Shown: positions 6,922 through 15,932 of the stretch, piece by piece
How the letters are laid out: every line of letters starts with the position of its first letter
Position numbering within the stretch: position 1 is the stretch's first letter
Assembly (NCBI RefSeq): GCF_958445495.1
Contig: NZ_CAUCSQ010000008.1
Span: 61,420 to 125,419 of the forward strand
Origin: an uncultured Bacteroides sp.
Lineage (GTDB): Bacteria > Bacteroidota > Bacteroidia > Bacteroidales > Bacteroidaceae
DNA: 64,000 bases
Direction of reading: 5' to 3'
Notes under the pieces: generated by a model
Databases searched by the model: none
Seen by the model: the letters and a program-made list of their open reading frames with translations, nothing else
Told to the model about the DNA's origin: nothing
Made by a program: the position numbers and the translations under genes

Positions 6922-8795
6922 ATAAATGCCATGAGCCTTTTGTAGAAAGGATGTTTGGTAAGTGTAGCCGCGTCTCCGAAGATTACCAGTTTCATCCGTG
7001 CCCGGGTGATGGCTACGTTCATCCGTCTCAAATCATTCAGGAAGCCTATTTGCCCGTTTTCGTTTGCCCGGACAAGGCTGATAAAGATTACGTCCCGTTC
7101 CTGGCCTTGGAAACCGTCTACCGTATTGACTGTGATGAGGCTCCGGAGGGGCCGGAGAAAACTGTTCTCCCTGATTTTGTTTCTCAGGTACTGCACTTGC
7201 GCTTTGTAGGGTGAAATCAGTCCGAAATCAATGTTTTCGTCCAGTATCCTTGCTTTGCCGATTCGATTGATATAGGTCTCCAGTTCCCGGAGCAGCAGGT
7301 TGGCTTCCCGTTTGTTGATTCGTCCGAAACTTTCTCCTACAAATTCTTCGTGGAAGTTCATTCCGGAGGTATCTATCCAGTTCATCGGGGTGTCGAAATC
7401 GAGGATGCCCCGGTAACGTATTTCCGGTGCGGCTTCCAATTCTCCGTGATAGAACCATTCGGAAGGGAAACGCATGATGGATTCGTGCATCCGGTATTGT
7501 ACTTTGAGCAGTGACACGGCAGAGGGTTTCTGTTGCGTTACTTTTTCCATCAGGGTGTGGTCCAGTCCGTTTCGGGCGGCTTCGATGCATTTCACGGTAG
7601 GAGGGAGCTGGCAGTGGTCGCCGGCAAAGATTACCCGGTCGGCCTTGCGGATTGCAATCCAGCAGGCGGCTTCGAGCGCTTGGGCGGCTTCGTCTATGAA
7701 TAAGGTGGAAAAGTGCCGGCCGGCGAGCAGGCGGTGATTGCTGCTGACCAGAGTGGAGGCGATTATCCGGGCGCTGTCGAAAAGGTCGGCGTTGATTTGT
7801 ATTTCCAGTTCTGTGGCGCGGTCGCGGAGACGGCTGATGCGGTTGCGCATGCTTTCCCGTTCGGAATAGTTTCCCTTGCGTACCCGGCCGGCTGTCTCAC
7901 GGATGGACTTGCGTATCCCCCAGAGTTCCGGATAGGCCGGATGATTCTCGAACCGGCGCTCGTAGGTGAATGATAGCATTTTATCGTTCACCCGCGTCGG
8001 GTTGCCGATGCGTAGGACGGGGACGCCCCGGTCTGCCAGTTTTTCACTTATCCAGTCTACGGCTGTGTTGCTTTGCGCACAGACGAGTACTTGCGGTTCC
8101 CGGCGTAATGTTTCGTAAATCGCTTCGACGAGCGTGGTTGTTTTTCCTGTTCCCGGAGGGCCGTGGACAACGGATACGTCGCGTGTGCACAGTACTTTAT
8201 TGACGGCTGCTTCCTGTGTGCTGTTTAACCACGGAAACCGGACGGGATACAATTCCCGGAAACCGGGCTTTTGGGTTCCCAAAAGGATGTCGCGCAATTC
8301 CGAGAGGCGGTTTCCTTTAGCACGGACGACGTCTTCCAGTGCTTCGAACATCGCCCGGTAGGATGTTTCGTCGAAATAGAGCTGTACTCCCAATGCTTCG
8401 TCTGTCTGCAATTCCGTTATCGCTCCTGCTCCGGGAAGCACCACTGCCATTCTTTCTTCATCTGCATAGCTGACGGTGGCAATGAAATTCATATATTTTA
8501 CTTCCCCGTCGAAAGACTGGCGGAAAAAACAGACCGGACGGCCGAATTCAAATGCGTGTTCTATCTCTTTATTTTCCGTCCGTGTAATATCTATTACAAA
8601 CTGATTTAAAGAATTGTAGTAACTTCGGCCGAGGGAGACGGGATACCAGCAAAGCCCCCGTCTGACTTTGCGGGCGACTCCCATGATTTCGGTTTGCCGT
8701 TTGAACTCCTCTTTCTCGTATTCGTACTCCATCCGCAACAGGAGTTGCTGGTGCTGGAGAGCGGAAATCGGACTTTTCGAGTTATTATTCATCAT
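6900..8795 (-). CDS. superfamily 1 DNA/RNA helicase (UPF1/IGHMBP2-like)
   Basis: A 631-residue protein with an N-terminal OB/stalk-like region and two RecA-like domains. Walker A GPPGTGKTT is at about 212-220, Walker B IDEAAQ at about 367-372, motif III GDHCQLPP near 392, and near the C terminus the VNTVDGFQGQERDV and MNVAITRAR motifs typical of the UPF1-like group. It probably unwinds nucleic acid 5' to 3'; its cellular role in Bacteroides is not known to me. The start is placed at ATG 8795 because an upstream extension would run through a TACCTTTG -7 box at 8801-8808. That box is so close that the mRNA may be nearly leaderless. A second ATG follows at once (8792). Confidence 0.85.
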   Translation of the reverse strand: MMNNNSKSPISALQHQQLLLRMEYEYEKEEFKRQTEIMGVARKVRRGLCWYPVSLGRSYYNSLNQFVIDITRTENKEIEHAFEFGRPVCFFRQSFDGEVKYMNFIATVSYADEERMAVVLPGAGAITELQTDEALGVQLYFDETSYRAMFEALEDVVRAKGNRLSELRDILLGTQKPGFRELYPVRFPWLNSTQEAAVNKVLCTRDVSVVHGPPGTGKTTTLVEAIYETLRREPQVLVCAQSNTAVDWISEKLADRGVPVLRIGNPTRVNDKMLSFTYERRFENHPAYPELWGIRKSIRETAGRVRKGNYSERESMRNRISRLRDRATELEIQINADLFDSARIIASTLVSSNHRLLAGRHFSTLFIDEAAQALEAACWIAIRKADRVIFAGDHCQLPPTVKCIEAARNGLDHTLMEKVTQQKPSAVSLLKVQYRMHESIMRFPSEWFYHGELEAAPEIRYRGILDFDTPMNWIDTSGMNFHEEFVGESFGRINKREANLLLRELETYINRIGKARILDENIDFGLISPYKAQVQYLRNKIRENSFLRPLRSLITVNTVDGFQGQERDVIFISLVRANENGQIGFLNDLRRMNVAITRARMKLVIFGDAATLTKHPFYKRLMAFIKKEDYL

Positions 8796-8800
8796 GGATG

Positions 8801-8808
8801 CAAAGGTA
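8801..8808 (-). promoter_or_regulatory. -7 element of the helicase gene
   Basis: On the minus strand the sequence reads TACCTTTG, matching TAnnTTTG. It ends five bases before the ATG at 8795. No TTTG is found 19 bases upstream. Confidence 0.5.
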
Positions 8809-8907
8809 GCAAATCTTCTTTCTGTGGAGAAAATATATTTCATTTTGTTAAACATAACTCGAACACTGTTCGTTAATCTAATAGATAGACTAAAAATGAG
8901 AAGTGAT

Positions 8908-11151
8908 ATGGTGTATGATATGACGATGCTTGAGGCTTTCTATAAAGCTTACAAAGGGAAAGTGGAATCTGTGAGGGGCATTCTGGAACGTCCCCTGACT
9001 TTGACCGAGAAAATTTTGTATGCGCATCTGTATGATGCGGCTGATTTGAAGGATTACAAAAGGGGTGAGGATTATGTGAATTTCCGTCCTGACCGTGTGG
9101 CTATGCAGGATGCGACTGCCCAGATGGCTTTGCTTCAATTTATGAATGCCGGCAAGGAAAAGGCGGCTGTGCCTTCGACAGTGCATTGCGACCACTTGAT
9201 ACAGGCTTACAAGGGCGCGAAAGAGGATATTCTCACTGCAAAGGCGGTGAATGAGGAGGTGTATGATTTTCTTCGTGACGTGTCTTCCCGTTACGGTATC
9301 GGTTTCTGGAAGCCGGGAGCCGGTATCATTCACCAGGTGGTGCTCGAGAATTATGCTTTCCCCGGCGGCATGATGGTAGGAACGGATTCCCATACTCCGA
9401 ATGCCGGCGGTTTGGGCATGGTGGCTATCGGTGTGGGCGGAGCCGATGCCGTGGATGTGATGACAGGCATGGAATGGGAATTGAAAATGCCGAAAATCAT
9501 CGGGGTCCGCCTGACCGGCAAGCTTAGCGGCTGGACTTCTCCGAAGGATGTGATTCTGAAACTTGCGGGTATCCTGACTGTAAAGGGTGGGACGAATGCG
9601 ATTATCGAGTATTTCGGTCCGGGGACCGAGTCGCTTTCCGCTACCGGAAAGGCTACGGTTTGCAATATGGGGGCTGAAGTGGGGGCCACTGCTTCGCTTT
9701 TCCCGTTTGACGGGCGGATGGCAACTTATTTGAGGGCTACCGGAAGGGAGCGTGTCGTTGACTTGGCAGAAGCCGTAGATGCCGACTTGCGCGCTGACGA
9801 AGCGGTGACGGACGAACCTTCAAAGTATTACGACCGGGTGATTGAGATTGATTTGTCGGAATTGGAACCTTATATAAACGGGCCTTTTACGCCGGATGCC
9901 GCTACTCCGATTTCCGAGTTTGCGGAGAAGGTATTGGTAAACGGCTATCCTCGCAGGATGGAGGTCGGATTAATCGGTTCATGTACCAATTCTTCTTATC
10001 AGGACTTGAGCCGCGCCGCTTCTCTGGCGAAACAGGTGGCGGAAAAGAATTTGAGCGTCGCTTCTCCGCTGATAGTGAATCCGGGGTCCGAGCAAATCCG
10101 CGCTACTGCCGAAAGGGATGGAATGATTGAGGCTTTCGAACGGATTGGCGCAACGATTATGGCGAATGCCTGCGGTCCTTGCATCGGACAGTGGAAACGC
10201 CGTACGGACGATTTGACGCGGAAAAATTCCATCGTCACTTCTTTCAACCGCAATTTTGCCAAACGGGCGGACGGTAATCCGAATACTTATGCTTTTGTTG
10301 CGTCTCCCGAACTGACTATGGCATTGACGATAGCCGGTGATTTGTGCTTTAACCCGTTGAAGGACAGGTTAGTCAATCACAACGGTGAAAAAGTGAAGTT
10401 GTCCGAACCTGTCGGAGACGAGCTTCCGATGAAGGGGTTTGCTTCGGAAAATGAGGGATATGTCGCTCCTGACGGGGTGAAGAGGGAAATCAGGGTGAAA
10501 CCGGATTCGCAACGTTTGCAACTTCTGGCTCCTTTTCCCGCCTGGGACGGAACGGACCTTCTTAATATGCCTTTGCTGATAAAAGCGCAGGGCAAGTGTA
10601 CGACGGACCATATTTCTATGGCGGGGCCGTGGCTCCGTTTCCGCGGACATCTGGAAAATATCTCGGATAATATGCTGATGGGGGCTGTCAATGCTTTCAA
10701 TGGCGAAACGAATAAGGTCTGGAACCGTTCTACAAATACTTACGGAACGGTTTCCGGTACGGCGAAGATGTATAAGGCGGAGGGTATTTTTTCCATTGTT
10801 GTGGCCGAAGAAAATTACGGGGAAGGTTCTAGCCGTGAACATGCGGCTATGGAACCGAGGTTCTTGAATGTACGTGTCATTCTGGCGAAGAGTTTTGCCC
10901 GTATCCATGAGACGAATTTGAAGAAACAGGGAATGCTTGCCGTTACTTTTGCCGATAAGGCCGATTATGATAAGATTAAAGAACATGATGTGCTTTCCGT
11001 CATCGGTCTGGCGGACTTTGCTCCGGGACGTAACTTGAAGGTTGTTCTTCACCATGAAGACGGGACAAGGGAGAGTTTCGAAGTGAGGCATACATACAAT
11101 GAGCAGCAGATTGGCTGGTTTCGTGCCGGTTCTGCCCTGAATGCAAGATAA
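8908..11151 (+). CDS. acnA: aconitate hydratase
   Basis: A 747-residue aconitase that interconverts citrate and isocitrate with a [4Fe-4S] cluster. Cluster ligands are visible as Cys359 (GSCTNSS) and Cys422/Cys425 (CGPC), positions almost identical to those of the mitochondrial-type enzyme; the C-terminal swivel domain includes GEGSSREHAAMEPR. ATG 8896 gives a version four residues longer and cannot be excluded. A frame opening further upstream (8668) overlaps the divergent helicase gene and is not used. icd follows after 19 bases and gltA after that, so this is the first gene of a citrate-to-2-oxoglutarate operon, which in anaerobic Bacteroides serves mainly glutamate synthesis. Confidence 0.95.
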   Translation: MVYDMTMLEAFYKAYKGKVESVRGILERPLTLTEKILYAHLYDAADLKDYKRGEDYVNFRPDRVAMQDATAQMALLQFMNAGKEKAAVPSTVHCDHLIQAYKGAKEDILTAKAVNEEVYDFLRDVSSRYGIGFWKPGAGIIHQVVLENYAFPGGMMVGTDSHTPNAGGLGMVAIGVGGADAVDVMTGMEWELKMPKIIGVRLTGKLSGWTSPKDVILKLAGILTVKGGTNAIIEYFGPGTESLSATGKATVCNMGAEVGATASLFPFDGRMATYLRATGRERVVDLAEAVDADLRADEAVTDEPSKYYDRVIEIDLSELEPYINGPFTPDAATPISEFAEKVLVNGYPRRMEVGLIGSCTNSSYQDLSRAASLAKQVAEKNLSVASPLIVNPGSEQIRATAERDGMIEAFERIGATIMANACGPCIGQWKRRTDDLTRKNSIVTSFNRNFAKRADGNPNTYAFVASPELTMALTIAGDLCFNPLKDRLVNHNGEKVKLSEPVGDELPMKGFASENEGYVAPDGVKREIRVKPDSQRLQLLAPFPAWDGTDLLNMPLLIKAQGKCTTDHISMAGPWLRFRGHLENISDNMLMGAVNAFNGETNKVWNRSTNTYGTVSGTAKMYKAEGIFSIVVAEENYGEGSSREHAAMEPRFLNVRVILAKSFARIHETNLKKQGMLAVTFADKADYDKIKEHDVLSVIGLADFAPGRNLKVVLHHEDGTRESFEVRHTYNEQQIGWFRAGSALNAR

Positions 11152-11170
11152 TTTAAAACAAAGACGGAAT

Positions 11171-12361
11171 ATGAATAAAGTAACTATGCGAAATGACGGT
11201 ACGCTACTGGTACCTGACATGCCTGTCATTCCTTATATTACAGGGGACGGGGTAGGAGCCGAAATAACTCCTTCCATGCAAGATGTGGTGGATGCGGCGG
11301 TCCGGAAAGCTTACGGGGGCGGACGCCGTATTGAGTGGAAAGAGGTATTGGCGGGAGAACGGGCTTTCAATGAGACCGGTTCATGGCTTCCGGATAAAAC
11401 CATGCAGGCGTTTCAGGAATGCCTGGTAGGTATTAAGGGACCGTTGACGACACCGGTCGGCGGCGGAATCCGTTCGTTGAACGTGGCTTTGCGGCAGACG
11501 CTTGATTTGTATGTCTGCCTTCGGCCTGTCCGCTGGTATCAGGGGATACAGTCGCCGGTGAAGGCTCCTGAGAAGGTGAATATGTGCGTGTTTCGTGAAA
11601 ATACGGAGGATATTTATGCGGGTATCGAGTGGGAGGCGGGTAGCCCGGAGGCCGAGAAGTTTTATAAATTCCTGAAAGATGAAATGAAAGTGGAAAAGGT
11701 GCGTTTTCCTGCGACGTCTTCTTTTGGCGTGAAGCCTGTTTCCCGTGAGGGGACGGAACGTCTTGTGCGTGCTGCATGCCAGTATGCGCTTGAGCATCAT
11801 CTGCCTTCCGTCACTTTGGTACATAAGGGAAATATTATGAAGTTTACCGAAGGTGGGTTTAAAAAGTGGGGGTATGAACTGGCGCAACGTGAGTTCGGTG
11901 ATGCTTTGGCGGATGGCAGGTTGTCGGTAAAGGATTGCATTGCGGATGCTTTTTTACAGAATACACTGCTGGTTCCCGAAGAGTATTCGGTAATAGCGAC
12001 TCTGAACCTGAACGGGGATTATGTTTCCGACCAACTGGCGGCGATGGTGGGGGGCATAGGCATCGCTCCGGGAGCGAATATCAATTACAAGACCGGGCAT
12101 GCCATTTTTGAGGCGACACACGGAACTGCTCCCGATATAGCGGGCAAGGATGTGGTGAATCCTTGTTCCATCCTCCTTTCGGCTGTGATGATGCTTGAGT
12201 ATCTGGGCTGGACGGAGGCGGCGGCTCTTATTGAGAAGGCGCTTGAACAGAGTTTCTTGGAAGGGCGTGCCACTCATGATTTGGCGCGTTTCATGCCGGA
12301 CGGTATTTCCTTGTCTACTACTGCTTTCACTCGTGAGATAGTGGAAAGGATTGAAAAATAA
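11171..12361 (+). CDS. icd: isocitrate dehydrogenase, E. coli Icd-like fold, predicted NAD-preferring
   Basis: The 396-residue protein oxidatively decarboxylates isocitrate to 2-oxoglutarate. It aligns by eye with E. coli Icd through GGGIRSLNVALRQ, RENTEDIYAGIEW, LVHKGNIMKFTEG and EATHGTAP. However, the two residues that in E. coli (Lys344, Tyr345) contact the NADP 2'-phosphate are Asp322 and Ile323 here (HGTAPDIAGKD), the pair found in NAD-dependent members and in isopropylmalate dehydrogenases. The residue matching Tyr391 is His. I therefore predict NAD preference. ATG 11171 is preferred over an in-frame ATG at 11141 that lies inside the acnA end. gltA begins 18 bases downstream. Confidence 0.93.
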   Translation: MNKVTMRNDGTLLVPDMPVIPYITGDGVGAEITPSMQDVVDAAVRKAYGGGRRIEWKEVLAGERAFNETGSWLPDKTMQAFQECLVGIKGPLTTPVGGGIRSLNVALRQTLDLYVCLRPVRWYQGIQSPVKAPEKVNMCVFRENTEDIYAGIEWEAGSPEAEKFYKFLKDEMKVEKVRFPATSSFGVKPVSREGTERLVRAACQYALEHHLPSVTLVHKGNIMKFTEGGFKKWGYELAQREFGDALADGRLSVKDCIADAFLQNTLLVPEEYSVIATLNLNGDYVSDQLAAMVGGIGIAPGANINYKTGHAIFEATHGTAPDIAGKDVVNPCSILLSAVMMLEYLGWTEAAALIEKALEQSFLEGRATHDLARFMPDGISLSTTAFTREIVERIEK

Positions 12362-12379
12362 GAAAAAGACTAAATACAG

Positions 12380-13729
12380 ATGAATATGAAGAAAGAGTAT
12401 CTGATTTACAAGCTTTCCGAGGAAATGAAGGAGGCTACCCGGATTAATAATGAATTGTTCCCCAAGTTCGACGTGAAACGAGGGCTGCGTAATGAGGACG
12501 GTACGGGCGTGCTGGTGGGTCTGACGAAGATTGGCAACGTGGTGGGTTATGAACGTATTCCGGGAGGTGGATTGAAACCTATTCCGGGAAAGTTGTTTTA
12601 TCGCGGTTATGATGTGGAAGATATTTCCCATGCTATTATTAAGGAGAAACGTTTCGGTTTTGAGGAGGTGGCTTATTTGTTGTTGTCCGGCCGGTTGCCG
12701 GATAAGGAGGAACTGGCTTCATTCTGCGAATTGATTAATGACAATATGGCATTGGAACAGAAGACAAAAATGAATATTATTGAGTTGGAAGGAAATAATA
12801 TCATGAATATTCTCGCGCGCAGCGTGCTTGAGATGTATCGTTTTGACCCGAATGCGGACGATACCTCACGCGATAATCTGATGCGGCAGAGTATCGATCT
12901 TATTTCGAAGTTTCCCACAATTATCGCTTATGCCTATAATATGCTTCGCCATGCCACTTTCGGACGTTCGCTGCATATCCGCCATCCGCAGGAGAATCTT
13001 TCCATTGCCGAGAATTTCTTATATATGTTGAAAAAGGACTATACCGAACTGGATGCGCGTACTCTTGACCTTCTGTTAATCTTGCAGGCGGAGCACGGCG
13101 GCGGTAATAACTCGACTTTTACGGTCCGTGTCACCTCTTCTACCGGAACGGATACTTATTCGGCGATTGCCGCAGGCATCGGCTCTTTGAAAGGGCCGCT
13201 TCACGGGGGCGCTAACATTCAGGTTGCCGATATGTTCCATCATTTGCAGAAGAATATCAAGGACTGGACAAATGTGGACGAAATCGATACGTACTTCACT
13301 CGTATGCTGAATAAGGAGGTGTATAATAAAACCGGACTGATTTATGGCATAGGGCATGCCGTTTATACGATTTCCGACCCGCGGGCGCTTCTGTTGAAGG
13401 AACTGGCACGTGATTTGGCACGTGAAAAAGGGAAGGAACATGAGTTCGCATTCCTGGAGTTGCTGGAGGAGAGGGCTATTGATACTTTCGGGCGTATTAA
13501 GAATAACGGAAAGACCGTATCGAGCAACATTGATTTTTATTCGGGATTTGTATATGAAATGATTGGGTTGCCGCAGGAGATTTTCACTCCTTTGTTTGCA
13601 ATGGCGCGTATTGTCGGGTGGTGTGCCCACCGTAATGAAGAATTAAACTTTGACGGCAAACGCATTATACGTCCGGCATATAAAAACGTGCTTGAAGAGT
13701 TGGTTTATACTCCGATTAAGAAACGCTGA
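12380..13729 (+). CDS. gltA: citrate synthase
   Basis: A 449-residue citrate synthase condensing oxaloacetate with acetyl-CoA. The catalytic triad is visible as His275 (GPLHGGAN), His326 (GIGHAVY) and Asp385 (NIDFYSG). The HGGGNNSTF segment near residue 240 is also typical. It closes the acnA-icd-gltA operon with 18-19 base gaps. It is a little longer than E. coli GltA (427 aa) because of an N-terminal extension of charged residues. No clear intrinsic terminator is seen in the 170 bases that follow; 2-methylcitrate synthase activity cannot be excluded from sequence alone. Confidence 0.94.
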   Translation: MNMKKEYLIYKLSEEMKEATRINNELFPKFDVKRGLRNEDGTGVLVGLTKIGNVVGYERIPGGGLKPIPGKLFYRGYDVEDISHAIIKEKRFGFEEVAYLLLSGRLPDKEELASFCELINDNMALEQKTKMNIIELEGNNIMNILARSVLEMYRFDPNADDTSRDNLMRQSIDLISKFPTIIAYAYNMLRHATFGRSLHIRHPQENLSIAENFLYMLKKDYTELDARTLDLLLILQAEHGGGNNSTFTVRVTSSTGTDTYSAIAAGIGSLKGPLHGGANIQVADMFHHLQKNIKDWTNVDEIDTYFTRMLNKEVYNKTGLIYGIGHAVYTISDPRALLLKELARDLAREKGKEHEFAFLELLEERAIDTFGRIKNNGKTVSSNIDFYSGFVYEMIGLPQEIFTPLFAMARIVGWCAHRNEELNFDGKRIIRPAYKNVLEELVYTPIKKR

Positions 13730-13902
13730 TACGTATAGTCTCTTTTACGGAATGGATAATTCCCCCGGTATAGGTTTCGCTGATGTCCGGATATATGTCC
13801 GGGGATGACACAAAACTGTTTGGAATCATAGAGTTTTTATTTAAGGAGTTTTGTGGGGCAGTTATTCTCATTTTTTGTTACTTTTGCATATGACAAAAGT
13901 AT

Positions 13903-14670
13903 ATGGATATGAGTGTGGCTGCTTTTCATTTGTTTCTGGGCGTAATGAGCCTGGTTGCGTTAATTGTTTTTATTGCCCTTTACTTTGTGAAAGCCGGATA
14001 TGGTATTTTTCGTACTGCTTCATGGGGAGCGGCTATCTCGAACAAACTGGCATGGATATGGATGGAGGCTCCTGTGTTTTTGGTCATGTGCTGGATGTGG
14101 GCGCACTCGGAACGTTGTTTTAATCCTGTTGTATTGACATTTTTTATATTTTTCCAGATTCATTATTTTCAACGTTCCTTTGTCTTTCCTTTGTTGTTGA
14201 GGGGAAAAGGGGAGATGCCTCTGGCAATTATGTTTATGGGGATTCTTTTCAATTTGTTGAATGGGTATATGCAGGGACAGTGGATATTTTATCTTGCGCC
14301 GGAAGAAATGTATTGTTCCGATTGGTTTGTATCGCCGTGGTTTATAGTGGGTACTTTGTTCTTTTTTACCGGAATGTCGGTGAACTGGCATTCGGATTAT
14401 ATCATCCGGCATCTGCGGAAACCTGGAGATACCCGGCATTATCTGCCCCGGAAGGGGATGTTCCGTTATGTTACTTCCGCCAATTATTTCGGGGAGGTAG
14501 TGGAATGGGCAGGATGGGCTATATTGACTTGTTCGCTTTCCGGACTTGTGTTCCTGTGGTGGACGGTTGCCAACCTTGTTCCTCGCGCTGACGCGATTTG
14601 GCTTCGTTATCGTGAGGAATTCGGCGATGAGGTTGGAAAGCGGAAGCGGATATTTCCTTTTGTTTATTAG
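13903..14670 (+). CDS. steroid 5-alpha-reductase (SRD5A) homologue
   Basis: A 255-residue multi-span membrane protein, the same length as human SRD5A1/2, that should reduce the C4-C5 double bond of 3-oxo-delta4 steroids with NADPH to give the 5-alpha form. Similarity to human SRD5A2 is strong by eye: Glu55 in WMEAP and Tyr88 in HYFQRSF match the catalytic Glu57 and Tyr91; HSDYIIRHLRKPG (about 166-178) and ANYFGEVVEW (193-202) match the C-terminal NADPH-binding domain. At least six hydrophobic segments are visible. It begins 172 bases after gltA, behind a TACTTTTG box at 13879-13886, and is followed at 35 bases by a flavin reductase and then by an SDR, together forming a reductive steroid or bile-acid module. 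Likely substrates are 3-oxo-delta4 bile acids such as 3-oxo-4,5-dehydro-lithocholate; this is inference. ATG 13909 is an alternative start. Confidence 0.88.
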   Translation: MDMSVAAFHLFLGVMSLVALIVFIALYFVKAGYGIFRTASWGAAISNKLAWIWMEAPVFLVMCWMWAHSERCFNPVVLTFFIFFQIHYFQRSFVFPLLLRGKGEMPLAIMFMGILFNLLNGYMQGQWIFYLAPEEMYCSDWFVSPWFIVGTLFFFTGMSVNWHSDYIIRHLRKPGDTRHYLPRKGMFRYVTSANYFGEVVEWAGWAILTCSLSGLVFLWWTVANLVPRADAIWLRYREEFGDEVGKRKRIFPFVY

Positions 14671-14705
14671 TAATTTCCTTTTGTGTACGAAAAATCTGTG
14701 TTGCT

Positions 14706-15932
14706 ATGGAATCTGTATTATTTACTCCGGTTACTTTCGGGCCTTTGACTATTCGAAACCGTACCATCCGTTCGGCGGCTTTTGAAAGCATGTGTCCGGG
14801 AAACGCTCCTTCACAAATGTTGTTGGATTACCATCGTTCGGTAGCTGCGGGCGGGGTCGGCATGACGACTGTGGCTTATGCTGCCGTGACGCGAAGCGGC
14901 CTTTCTTTTAACCGTCAGTTGTGGTTGCGTCCTTCGGTCATTCCCGGATTGCGCAGGGTGACGGAGGCCATACATCATGAGGGAGCAGCGGCAAGCATAC
15001 AGATAGGGCATTGCGGGAATATGTCTCACAAAAACATTTGCGGGGTGACTCCCGTATCCGCTTCTTCCGGTTTTAATTTGTATTCTCCGACATGGGTGCG
15101 CGGGATGAGAAAGGAAGAGTTGCCCGAAATGGCGCGGGCCTACGGAACTGCTGTCAATCTGGCAAGGGAGGCGGGTTTTGACGCCGTTGAGGTTCATGCC
15201 GGACACGGATATCTGATTAGTCAGTTCCTCTCTCCTTACACCAACCGTAGGAAAGATGAATACGGAGGGGGATTGGAAAACCGGATGCGCTTTATGGATT
15301 TGGTAATGGGGGAGGTGATGAAAGCGGCGGGCGGAGATATGGCGGTTTTCGTGAAAATGAATATGCGTGACGGTTTCAAGGGAGGAATGGAGCTGGAAGA
15401 GACATTACAGGTGGCAGGACGTTTGCTGGAGTGGGGGGTACACGGCTTGGTGTTGAGCGGGGGCTTTGTCAGCCGTGCGCCGATGTATGTGATGAGAGGG
15501 GCGATGCCTATTCGTTCGATGGCATATTATATGGATTGTTGGTGGCTGAAATATGGGGTCCGCATGTTTGGAAAGTGGATGATTCCGGCGGTTCCTTTCA
15601 AAGAGGTGTATTTTCTGGAAGACGCATTGAAATTTCGTAAGGCGTTTCCGGATGCTCCGTTGGTTTATGTGGGCGGCCTTGTTTCCCGTGAGAAGATAGA
15701 TGAGGTTTTAAATGCCGGTTTTGACGCCGTGCAAATGGCGCGCGCCTTGCTTAATGAGCCGGGATTTGTTAATCGGATGGCAAAAGAAGGGTGTGCCCGT
15801 TGCAATTGCGGCCACAGTAATTATTGCATCGGACGTATGTATACCATAGAAATGGCTTGCCACAAGCGTTTGAATGAGAAACTGCCTCCTTGTTTGCAAA
15901 AGGAGATTGAAAAACTGGAAAACAATGAATGA
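14706..15932 (+). CDS. Old Yellow Enzyme-type flavin oxidoreductase, candidate 5-beta-reductase
   Basis: A 408-residue FMN TIM-barrel protein of the NADH:flavin oxidoreductase family (BaiCD / 2,4-dienoyl-CoA reductase relatives). The substrate-binding His pair is in HAGHGYL (His164, His167), followed by SPYTNRRKDEYGG; FMN-binding GGLVSREKID is near 325. A cysteine cluster, C363-A-R-C-N-C-G-H-S-N-Y-C374, follows the barrel, as in enzymes that carry a [4Fe-4S] cluster, yet the protein stops about 35 residues later, without the FAD/NAD(P) domains that such enzymes normally have. It would thus need another electron donor. Lying between the 5-alpha-reductase homologue and an SDR, it is probably the 5-beta counterpart acting on 3-oxo-delta4 bile acids or steroids. 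Its last eight bases overlap the SDR start. Confidence 0.82.
   Translation: MESVLFTPVTFGPLTIRNRTIRSAAFESMCPGNAPSQMLLDYHRSVAAGGVGMTTVAYAAVTRSGLSFNRQLWLRPSVIPGLRRVTEAIHHEGAAASIQIGHCGNMSHKNICGVTPVSASSGFNLYSPTWVRGMRKEELPEMARAYGTAVNLAREAGFDAVEVHAGHGYLISQFLSPYTNRRKDEYGGGLENRMRFMDLVMGEVMKAAGGDMAVFVKMNMRDGFKGGMELEETLQVAGRLLEWGVHGLVLSGGFVSRAPMYVMRGAMPIRSMAYYMDCWWLKYGVRMFGKWMIPAVPFKEVYFLEDALKFRKAFPDAPLVYVGGLVSREKIDEVLNAGFDAVQMARALLNEPGFVNRMAKEGCARCNCGHSNYCIGRMYTIEMACHKRLNEKLPPCLQKEIEKLENNE

Noticed and set aside
8668..8907. Extended N terminus for aconitase
   Set aside because: The extension would overlap the divergent helicase gene and its promoter; homologues begin near MVYDMTMLEAFY.
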